From Kiritimatiellota bacterium (lineage in GTDB: Bacteria; Verrucomicrobiota; Kiritimatiellia; JAAZAB01), in the NCBI GenBank assembly GCA_008636095.1, contig VSJD01000002.1, positions 1 to 11,134 of the forward strand: a stretch of DNA of 11,134 nt, read 5' to 3'. Below are positions 1 through 4,780 of the stretch, in pieces. The position numbers were made by a program, and so were the translations under genes. Each line of letters begins with the position of its first letter. Position 1 is the stretch's first letter. The notes below the pieces were generated by a model. The model ran no database searches. It saw nothing but the letters and a program-made list of their open reading frames with translations, and had not been told where the DNA came from.

Positions 1-92
1 TGGTTTCTGATTAAAATTCAGGTCATCCAGAAATTAGCGTCGTAGTCTGTAACAGGTCATTCCGCACTTGATACGGAATCCAGTCTTTTTAT

Positions 93-160
93 GTCATTCC
101 CGTGAAAACGGGAATCCAGAATCAAGCAAAGCGCTGGATTCCCGCTTGCGCGGGAATGAC
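93..160. repeat. paired GTCATTCCCG palindromes (nested inverted repeat)
   Basis: Two head-to-head copies of a GTCATTCCCG...CGGGAATCCAG unit. The left copy has an 8-bp stem (96-103 with 108-115) and a GAAA tetraloop; the right copy has an 8-bp stem (138-145 with 150-157) and a TTGC loop. The outer ten bases 93-102 also pair with 151-160, and 109-119 pairs with 134-144, so the DNA can form two small hairpins or one long one. It resembles the palindromic repetitive elements found in multiple copies in many bacterial genomes; no T-tract follows, so a simple terminator role is unlikely. Confidence 0.8.
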
Positions 161-193
161 TATCCTGTAAATCATTTGGTACAAGCTGCTGCT

Positions 194-214
194 CTGACTT
201 CTGGATACCTGAAT
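194..214 (-). repeat. heptamer array at the 3' end of the DUF177 gene
   Basis: Read on the minus strand, directly after the DUF177 stop codon, three consecutive 7-base units follow (ATTCAGG, TATCCAG, AAGTCAG), belonging to the AGTCAGA-like family also found at the end of rsmD and inside the thioredoxin-CcdA gene. Confidence 0.6.
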
Positions 215-216
215 AG

Positions 217-687
217 TTATTTTCGCCCCAGTTTCAATTGATCCAGCATGTCCCACGGGATCGTTTGACGAGGTTTTGCGCAGGCGCAGGGCGCCTTATT
301 CAAATTGGCCCCACACTGGACGCACAGCCCCCGGCACGTCTCCGAACACACAAAATTCATCGGAAGAGCGAGAAGAATAGCTTCGCGAATATCGGCGGTC
401 AAGTCTATTAATTCATTGGCAGCGCTCAGCGGATATGAGCACGTAAAGGCCCCGTCCCGAATAGTCCGGGTAATTCCCTCCCCACACCGCGCACATCTGC
501 CGCGGACATCCACTTCAAGCACACCGCGCACCAGCAGGTCGGCGTCAAAACGCTGGGCGGTCAGCGCATAGCGCACATCGCCGATTACCTGGAATTGGGT
601 CTCCTGGTCCAACTCCAGGATGGCAGAGGGCTCCTCGCCGGTAAACCGCCGGGGACGCTGACGCACCTGGCCGGTTTCGATATTCAT
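217..687 (-). CDS. yceD: DUF177 / YceD family protein
   Basis: A protein of 156 residues of the DUF177 (YceD/YlbN) family, small proteins normally encoded next to rpmF and connected by genetic work in other bacteria to 23S rRNA accumulation; the biochemical role is not settled. Visible marks are a CxxC pair at residues 65-68 (CARC) and the C-terminal cysteine cluster 114-136 with the family pattern CSETCRGLCVQCGANLN followed by CAC. Such cysteines suggest a zinc site (inference). The ATG at 687 is preferred over an upstream in-frame start at 729 because GGGAGG lies 7 bases before it and the upstream extension is encoded by a palindrome and heptamer DNA. It is co-oriented with coaD and rsmD. 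rpmF is not found in the 216 bases downstream, which is unusual. Confidence 0.9.
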   Translation of the reverse strand: MNIETGQVRQRPRRFTGEEPSAILELDQETQFQVIGDVRYALTAQRFDADLLVRGVLEVDVRGRCARCGEGITRTIRDGAFTCSYPLSAANELIDLTADIREAILLALPMNFVCSETCRGLCVQCGANLNKAPCACAKPRQTIPWDMLDQLKLGRK

Positions 688-698
688 ACAACTACCTC

Positions 699-718
699 CC
701 GCGCGTAACAACGCGCGG
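699..718. repeat. perfect 8-bp hairpin abutting the DUF177 ribosome binding site
   Basis: CCGCGCGT at 699-706 and ACGCGCGG at 711-718 pair perfectly around an AACA loop (TGTT in the minus-strand transcript). In the transcript the 3' arm of the stem ends in the first bases of the GGGAGG ribosome binding site, so folding could hide part of it. A regulatory role is inferred only. Confidence 0.65.
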
Positions 719-722
719 CCGA

Positions 723-750
723 TGGTCAATGGCTTATGGTTAATGGTTAA
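723..750 (+). repeat. TGGTTAA heptamer array, four units
   Basis: Four consecutive 7-base units read TGGTCAA, TGGCTTA, TGGTTAA, TGGTTAA. An array of the same family lies at 882-909 on the opposite strand, so the two face each other across 131 bases. Confidence 0.8.
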
Positions 751-801
751 CGACTCGATCCCGACGGGATAAAACCGTGCGTTTTGTTATCGTGACAGTT
801 G

Positions 802-829
802 TCTATAACATCAAGCGATGCTTGGCAAA
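802..829 (-). promoter_or_regulatory. candidate extended -10 promoter for the DUF177 gene
   Basis: On the minus strand TATAGA (802-807) is preceded by TG plus one base, the extended -10 form, with a TTTGCC-like -35 (824-829) at a 16-base spacing. It would start transcription about 105 bases upstream of the DUF177 start codon, between two heptamer arrays. The match is moderate and read-through from coaD is equally possible. Confidence 0.3.
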
Positions 830-881
830 CAATTGCTTCGGCACAAATCACCCGCAACGGCTTTGATTAAATCAGGCCGCA

Positions 882-909
882 TCAACCATGAACCATTGGC
901 CATTAACCA
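882..909 (-). repeat. TGGTTAA heptamer array, inverted partner of 723-750
   Basis: Read on the minus strand, four units TGGTTAA, TGGCCAA, TGGTTCA, TGGTTGA. This is the same family as 723-750 in opposite orientation. The two arrays bound 131 bases with no convincing gene, only small palindromes (for example CAAGC/GCTTG at 812-824). Confidence 0.8.
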
Positions 910-943
910 TTCCCGATCCGCGTGCTTACGCGCGGATCGGGAA
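910..943. terminator. 13-bp palindrome just downstream of coaD
   Basis: TTCCCGATCCGCG at 910-922 is perfectly complementary to 931-943 with an 8-base loop. It lies 7 bases past the coaD stop codon, where a terminator would be expected. In the coaD direction the stem is followed by the TGGTTAA array and not by a run of T, so it is not a canonical intrinsic terminator; it may protect the 3' end or be part of the repeat element. Confidence 0.55.
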
Positions 944-950
944 CGGCCCG

Positions 951-1433
951 CTACGGCGCGAATTTCTGTTTCAACGCCGCGTAAACGAAGGGCGGCACAA
1001 ACTTGCTGGTATCCCCGCCCAGGGACGCAATTTCACGAACCACGCTGGAGCTGATGTAACTGTAACTTTCGCGCGGCATCATGAACAGGACCTCCACATC
1101 CGGCGCCATTTTGCGGTTGGTCAAGGCCATCTGAAACTCATACTCGAAATCGGAAAACGCCCGTAAACCGCGGATGATCACGCGTGCACCGATATGCCGG
1201 ACATAATCCACCAGCAGGCCGTTAAATTTAACCGCCTCCACGTTTGGCATGGTCGCCGCAAGACTGCGGGCCATCGCCATGCGCTCCTTGATTGAAAACA
1301 GGGCGCCTTTCCCCGCGCTCACCGCCACCGCCAGGATCAAACGATCAAACAGCCGCGCGGCGCGGTGCACCACGTCCACGTGACCCAGGGTCAGCGGATC
1401 AAACGTACCCGGATAAACCGCCATTTTTTTCAT
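951..1433 (-). CDS. coaD: phosphopantetheine adenylyltransferase
   Basis: Transfers AMP from ATP to 4'-phosphopantetheine giving dephospho-CoA, the penultimate step of coenzyme A synthesis, in the cytoplasm. The 160-residue length is typical for bacterial CoaD. Family marks are all present: the nucleotidyltransferase TxGH motif (TLGH, residues 15-18) within YPGTFDPLTLGH, the IRGLRA segment at 87-92, and the ISSSVVRE motif at 127-134 that binds the ATP phosphates. The ATG at 1433 is chosen because the conserved MAVYPGTFDP begins three residues later; the longer in-frame start at 1478 would add residues not typical of the family. Upstream AAGAAAG is a weak ribosome binding site. It lies between rsmD and the DUF177 gene in the same direction, a common bacterial order. 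Confidence 0.97.
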   Translation of the reverse strand: MKKMAVYPGTFDPLTLGHVDVVHRAARLFDRLILAVAVSAGKGALFSIKERMAMARSLAATMPNVEAVKFNGLLVDYVRHIGARVIIRGLRAFSDFEYEFQMALTNRKMAPDVEVLFMMPRESYSYISSSVVREIASLGGDTSKFVPPFVYAALKQKFAP

Positions 1434-1475
1434 ATGATTATCTTTCTTCCGGCGCAATGACAAAGCAATATTTAC

Positions 1476-1565
1476 CACAAAAAACGCAAAGATTACAGAA
1501 CAAATGGATCAAGGAAGCAGATAAAAACCTATTGTTTGGTTTTTGTGTTCTCTGCGTTCTTTGCG
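1476..1565. repeat. inverted pair of period-9 arrays between rsmD and coaD
   Basis: Left array on the plus strand: CACAAAAAA, CGCAAAGAT, TACAGAACA (1476-1502). Right array read on the minus strand: CGCAAAGAA, CGCAGAGAA, CACAAAAAC (1565-1539). Each has three 9-base units of consensus CRCARAGAA, pointing towards each other over a 36-base spacer, so the transcript could form a long imperfect hairpin. Flanking TTTACC and GGTTAA extend the symmetry. It occupies most of the 141-base gap between rsmD and coaD. Confidence 0.75.
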
Positions 1566-1574
1566 GTTAAATAA

Positions 1575-2186
1575 TCAGTCAGAATTCAGAATGGCGCTGA
1601 CCTCTGACTTCCGACCTCTGATCTCTGGCTGCAACGGCGCTATATAATCAATTTGCGTTTCACCGTAAACCCGGCGCTTAAGTTGTTGCCAGCCTTCACG
1701 GGTCACCACCGGAACATGCACGGACTGTTCCATGACCAGTAATCCACTGCTTTTTAAGATAGACCGCCCGGTCAGCGCTGACAAGATTTTTTTCAGCCAG
1801 CCGCCGTCCCGGTCATAGGGCGGATCGGCAAAAATCAGGTCGTAGGACGCGTCGCCCCCGCCCCGCTCCAGGAATCGCAGGGCATCCGCGGATACTACCG
1901 CCATGCCCCGATCGGGACCGCAGAGGGTTGTGACATTCTCGCGAAGCACCGCCAGGACCCGGCGGTCGTTTTCCACCCAGGTGACCGAAGCGGCGCCACG
2001 GCTTAAGGCCTCCAACCCATAAGCCCCCGTGCCGGCAAACAGGTCCAGTATCCGGGCACCGGGCACCCGGTCAGCCAGCGACGAAAAAACCGCCAGCCGT
2101 ACCCGGTCCTGGGCAGGGCGAACATCCCCGCGCGGCACCTTGAGTTGGCGTCCACGCCACTCCCCGGCTGTGATGCGAATGGCCAT
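1575..2186 (-). CDS. rsmD: 16S rRNA (guanine(966)-N2)-methyltransferase
   Basis: Methylates N2 of G966 of 16S rRNA in the assembling 30S subunit using S-adenosylmethionine. Numbering from MAIRITAG, the sequence shows the N-terminal GEWRGR segment, the RPAQDRVR motif, the SAM-binding loop DLFAGTGAYG at about 48-57 and the catalytic DPPY at about 121-124. The ATG at 2186 is chosen because GGAG lies 9 bases upstream; an in-frame ATG 15 bases earlier would put that site inside the gene. The native fold appears to end near VYGETQIDYIAPL; the last ~17 residues (QPEIRGRKSEVSAILNSD) are encoded by AGTCAGA-type heptamers and are probably an acquired tail. It is divergent from the thioredoxin-CcdA gene. 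Confidence 0.95.
   Translation of the reverse strand: MAIRITAGEWRGRQLKVPRGDVRPAQDRVRLAVFSSLADRVPGARILDLFAGTGAYGLEALSRGAASVTWVENDRRVLAVLRENVTTLCGPDRGMAVVSADALRFLERGGGDASYDLIFADPPYDRDGGWLKKILSALTGRSILKSSGLLVMEQSVHVPVVTREGWQQLKRRVYGETQIDYIAPLQPEIRGRKSEVSAILNSD
1577..1630 (-). repeat. AGTCAGA heptamer repeat forming the 3' end of rsmD
   Basis: Read on the minus strand the sequence falls into 7-base units CAGCCAG, AGATCAG, AGGTCGG, AAGTCAG, AGGTCAG, then turns into inverted units. TCAGAATTCAG at 1579-1589 is nearly complementary (9 of 11) to CTGACCTCTGA at 1597-1607, giving a hairpin with a 7-base loop at the end of the rsmD reading frame. No T-tract follows. Confidence 0.7.
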
Positions 2187-2288
2187 GCCGTATAACTCCA
2201 ATCGAAAAAAAATTCACCCTGCTACCCATTCGAGTTAGACAATTATTTCACGGGATCGCGCCGGTTGACAAGCATAGAATCAGGGAGG

Positions 2289-3668
2289 ATGTTATTCTAT
2301 TCCGGTCTTGCTTTCAATCATCTGCTCTGGCAGGCTCTGGCCATGCTTATTGCATGGCTTAGCACCCTTCTTCGCCAGGAAGCCCTGTGGCTTGCCACAA
2401 GGAGAAATGGCGTTCTTGGCTTCGCAGGGTTCCGCAAAGATGCCCAGCGGCTTGTCGCAGGGTGCTTCATCGTTCTGCTAATGTTCAGCGCCTATTGCCC
2501 CGGTATGGCCCAACCCGTCCGTTTGACCCTCGCTATTAGCCAATCAAAGGTCCTGGTTGAATTCTTCTATACGACGGGATGCGACGAATGCCGGGAAATC
2601 GAAGATGAAGTATTACCCCAATTACAGGAATTGATGGGAACAAGCATTGATCTGCGCAAGTATGATATTCTGAATCCGACCAATTATCTGCACCTGGCCA
2701 CACTGCATGCAAAGTCAGGCGTACACACGACCGAGCGCGTGTCTATCTACGTAGATGAACGCATTCATATGGGCGGGCTGAAGACGATCAAGGCGAAACT
2801 AATTCCGACCGTGGAGGCGGCGTCGCTACAAAAAACAGTGATCAGCAGTCAGAGGTCAGAGGTCAGAGGCCCGCAGTCAGAAATCAGCCTACAGCCTACA
2901 GCCTACGGTCTAAAGCCTATCGCTCCGGGCGAGAGCGTTCTTCGCAAGCGCCTAGGCACGATGACGATGGCCACCGTGGCAGTGGCCGGATTAATTGACG
3001 GACTGAATCCCTGCGCTTTTGCCACACTTATTTTCTTCATTACCCTGCTGGCAGTGGCTGGAAAACGCGGAGGAGAAATACTCGTCGTCGGCATTGGTTT
3101 TTGCACCGCGGTTTTTCTAACGTATTTTCTGCTGGGGTTCGGCGTTTTCCACGTCATCCAGAAGCTTACGGCCTTTCACCGGGCCGGCGAAGCGTTACGC
3201 TGGGTGATGGTCGCCGTATTGGCGGTCCTATGTATGCTTTCATTCAAAGACGCCCTGGCTTTTGGAAAAACAGGCCAGGCGCGCGCGGTTATCCTGCAGC
3301 TTCCGGGCACTATTCGAAAACGAATTCATGGTATCATGCGGAGCCGATTGACGGCCCACCGATTATTCCTGGGTAGTTTTACCATCGGATGCCTGGTTAC
3401 ACTATTGGAAAGCATATGTACGGGACAGTTTTATGTTCCCACCCTGGTGTACTTGAGCTCTCAGGCGGCGGTGGGCCGACAAGCATTGGGTTTGCTGACC
3501 ATTTACAACGTGATGTTCGTAATCCCGCACGTGGTGGTGTTTGCGGCGGCATACCGCGGCATCACCAACGAACGGCTACTGGCCTGGAGCCGGGCAAATG
3601 CCGTTTGGAGCAAAGTCCTGCTGGGCCTCGGCTTCGCCGCCCTGGCCGGACTGATGGTGTGGCTGTAA
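2289..3668 (+). CDS. thioredoxin-like / CcdA (DsbD-type) transmembrane fusion protein
   Basis: Probable thiol-disulfide transporter: a membrane CcdA/DsbD-type domain would carry electrons from cytoplasmic thioredoxin to the periplasm, with an attached outer thioredoxin-like domain as acceptor. Numbering from an upstream TTG at 2265 (subtract 8 for the ATG at 2289): a signal-peptide-like stretch at 62-82 (LVAGCFIVLLMFSAY, then GMA/QP), a thioredoxin-like domain at about 95-185 with CDEC at 106-109, a repeat-derived linker at 193-220, and about six hydrophobic segments at 235-467. The family's paired cysteines are visible as NPCAF (C250) and SICTGQFYVPT (C385). The start is unclear: GGGAGG touches the ATG at 2289, the ATG at 2343 has only a weak site, and the first ~70 codons overlap hairpin repeats. 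The exact partner is unknown. Confidence 0.82.
   Translation: MLFYSGLAFNHLLWQALAMLIAWLSTLLRQEALWLATRRNGVLGFAGFRKDAQRLVAGCFIVLLMFSAYCPGMAQPVRLTLAISQSKVLVEFFYTTGCDECREIEDEVLPQLQELMGTSIDLRKYDILNPTNYLHLATLHAKSGVHTTERVSIYVDERIHMGGLKTIKAKLIPTVEAASLQKTVISSQRSEVRGPQSEISLQPTAYGLKPIAPGESVLRKRLGTMTMATVAVAGLIDGLNPCAFATLIFFITLLAVAGKRGGEILVVGIGFCTAVFLTYFLLGFGVFHVIQKLTAFHRAGEALRWVMVAVLAVLCMLSFKDALAFGKTGQARAVILQLPGTIRKRIHGIMRSRLTAHRLFLGSFTIGCLVTLLESICTGQFYVPTLVYLSSQAAVGRQALGLLTIYNVMFVIPHVVVFAAAYRGITNERLLAWSRANAVWSKVLLGLGFAALAGLMVWL
2341..2462. repeat. hairpin repeats with CTTG loops inside the 5' part of the CcdA-fusion gene
   Basis: Three palindromes follow one another: CCATGC/GCATGG (2341-2357), CCCTGTGG-CTTG-CCACAAGG (2383-2402) and CCCAGCGG-CTTG-TCGCAGGG (2443-2462). 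The last two share loop and layout and look like copies of one dispersed hairpin element. They lie where the N-terminal region and signal peptide of the fusion protein would be encoded, and part of the hydrophobic leader is read from the third one. Confidence 0.6.
2407..2481 (+). CDS. possible short leader peptide overlapping the CcdA-fusion gene
   Basis: A 24-codon frame begins at an ATG preceded by AGGAGA 3 bases away and ends in TAA at 2479-2481, which overlaps (TAATG) an in-frame ATG of the fusion gene at 2481. The arrangement could couple translation, but a start at 2481 would lose most of the signal peptide, and the frame lies in repeat DNA. It may be chance. Confidence 0.2.
   Translation: MAFLASQGSAKMPSGLSQGASSFC
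2840..2923 (+). repeat. in-frame insertion of twelve heptamers (84 bases)
   Basis: Units in order: GATCAGC, AGTCAGA, GGTCAGA, GGTCAGA, GGCCCGC, AGTCAGA, AATCAGC, CTACAGC, CTACAGC, CTACGGT, CTAAAGC, CTATCGC. The total of 84 bases is 28 codons, so the frame is kept. It encodes residues 193-220 (ISSQRSEVRGPQSEI... to ...YGLKPIA), exactly between the thioredoxin-like and membrane domains. The same family forms the end of rsmD. Confidence 0.85.
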
Positions 3669-3895
3669 TTTTAAAGCGAAGTTATTTGGGCTTTTGTTAT
3701 TGACAAAGCAACCTGTATTTGTGAAACTTCGATTGTGAGTTTTTAGTGACGTGTGTTAACATCATATGACATCTGTATAGGTAACGGTTGCTGAAAGCGA
3801 CCTGGAAGGAGGTGATGCAGGCGACACGGCGGTGATTGATTGTTAAGCAAACGGTTATTTCGTCTCAATCATGAATTGTAATGAAGGGAAAAGAA
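3669..3895. other. intergenic region upstream of the 15-residue-repeat protein
   Basis: 227 bases without a convincing gene. TTGACA at 3700-3705 lacks a matching -10 at 16-18 bases, so no promoter is called. The notable part is AAGGAGGTGAT at 3806-3816, an 11-base perfect complement of the conserved 16S rRNA 3' end, about 80 bases before the start codon and not placed for it. Confidence 0.5.
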
Positions 3896-4699
3896 ATGAA
3901 ACGTTATTCGATATTATTGTGTCTCGTGTGTGTGCTTGGACTGGCCAGCGGCGCGGTTGCGCAGGCCCCCCAGTCCCCGGCCTATCCGTTCCAACTCTCG
4001 CTAGTCAGCCCGGTCGCAATTCTCAGCGACAGTTCGTCTGTCAACGGCCTGCGGATCAACCTGATCTACGGCGCCAATGAAAACGTGACCGGCGTTGATC
4101 TGGGTATTGCGAACCAAGTTAACAAGGACATGAAAGGCTTCGAGATGGGTATCGTTAACCTGGTCGGCGGCAACGTCACCGGCGGACAATTGGGCGGCAT
4201 TAACTTCGTGGCCGGCAATGTCTCCGGCGGAACGATGTCGTTCATCAACCTGGTCGGCGGCAATGTCTCCGGCGTGGAAGCAGGCCTGATCAACTTGACC
4301 AGCGGCAACCTGTCCGGCTATGATTACAGCTTGCTGAACATGGTGGGCGGAAACGTCGAAGGAATTGAAATCGGCTTGATCAACTTGGCCGGCGGCAGTG
4401 TGGCCGGCGGTCAGGTCGGCGCGATTAACGCCGCCAGCGGCGCGATTGATTCTCAGGGCGGCTTGATTAACGTGGGTCTGTCTGATGCCTGCTGGCAGAC
4501 GGGACTGATCAACTGGGCCGACAAGTTGGAAGGCGCCCAGTGGATTGGCCTGAATTTCGCCAATGAAGTCAAGGGTCTCCAGCTTGGCGTGATCAACTAC
4601 ACATCCATACTGGATGGCCTGCAGATCGGCGTCCTCAATATCGCGTGGGGCAAAGACAGCATCTGGAAAGTGCTCCCCATTGTTAACGCGAATTGGTAA
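3896..4699 (+). CDS. secreted protein of tandem 15-residue repeats (LA_2272-type surface repeat)
   Basis: A protein of 267 residues with an N-terminal signal peptide (MKRYSILLCLVCVLGLASGAVA then QAP). From about residue 50 to the end nearly the whole chain is a ladder of about 13 tandem units of 15 residues with consensus like x-x-G-L-I-N-L-x-G-G-N-V-x-G-x (for example EIGLINLAGGSVAGG, QLGVINYTSILDGL). This resembles the family called surface repeat proteins after Leptospira LA_2272. A beta-solenoid fold is inferred from the strict period. The chain ends in IVNANW. The start at 3896 is chosen because AAGGGA lies 7-8 bases upstream; an ATG at 3881 has no ribosome binding site. The gene is monocistronic, followed by a strong terminator. 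Function unknown; an exported or surface role is likely. Confidence 0.82.
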   Translation: MKRYSILLCLVCVLGLASGAVAQAPQSPAYPFQLSLVSPVAILSDSSSVNGLRINLIYGANENVTGVDLGIANQVNKDMKGFEMGIVNLVGGNVTGGQLGGINFVAGNVSGGTMSFINLVGGNVSGVEAGLINLTSGNLSGYDYSLLNMVGGNVEGIEIGLINLAGGSVAGGQVGAINAASGAIDSQGGLINVGLSDACWQTGLINWADKLEGAQWIGLNFANEVKGLQLGVINYTSILDGLQIGVLNIAWGKDSIWKVLPIVNANW

Positions 4700-4731
4700 C
4701 CTGACCAAAAATTCATAAATCGTATGTAAGC

Positions 4732-4771
4732 ATGTGGCCGCGACCTCTGCGTCGCGGCCACATTGCTTTTT
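4732..4771 (+). terminator. intrinsic terminator after the surface-repeat gene
   Basis: A perfect 13-bp stem (4732-4744 with 4751-4763, core GTGGCCGCGAC) with the loop CTCTGC is followed by TGC and TTTTT at 4767-4771. It lies 32 bases after the stop codon of the plus-strand gene, between two convergent genes. On the minus strand the bases after the stem are only weakly T-rich, so it mainly serves the plus strand but could also slow transcription leaving icd. Confidence 0.9.
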
Positions 4772-4780
4772 ATGCTCGTG

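Larger units (their letters stand above)
1..216. repeat. composite intergenic repeat region downstream of the DUF177 gene
   Basis: No gene is visible here on either strand. The stretch is bounded by two inverted copies of a heptamer-like sequence: ATTCAGGTCATCCAGAA begins at 16 on the plus strand, and ATTCAGGTATCCAGAAGTC runs on the minus strand from 214 to 196. Between them lie three palindromes with the core ATTCCG or ATTCCCG (59-79, 96-115, 138-157). DUF177 genes are commonly followed by rpmF (ribosomal protein L32); no L32-like reading frame appears in these 216 bases, so rpmF, if linked, lies further left or elsewhere. The repeat nature is seen directly; that it is dispersed in the genome is inferred. 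Confidence 0.75.

Noticed and set aside
1..216. CRISPR array, because of the repeated ATTCCCG units
   Set aside because: Units are palindromic, in mixed orientation and unevenly spaced, with no constant-length spacers and no cas genes.
818..1166. Two short plus-strand frames across the coaD 3' region
   Set aside because: They run through the heptamer array, the palindrome and antisense coaD, with no ribosome binding site.
2265..2298. TTGACA/TATTCT promoter, or the TTG at 2265 as start of the CcdA fusion
   Set aside because: The spacing of 22 bases is too long for a promoter, and the TTG has no ribosome binding site.
3700..3728. TTGACA as a -35 box for the surface-repeat gene
   Set aside because: No acceptable -10 at 16-18 bases downstream (GAAACT), so no promoter is called.
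4001..4708. Long minus-strand open frame of about 235 codons opposite the surface-repeat gene
   Set aside because: It is the antisense of the 15-residue repeat; its regularity comes from the repeat period, and the plus strand has the signal peptide, ribosome site and terminator.
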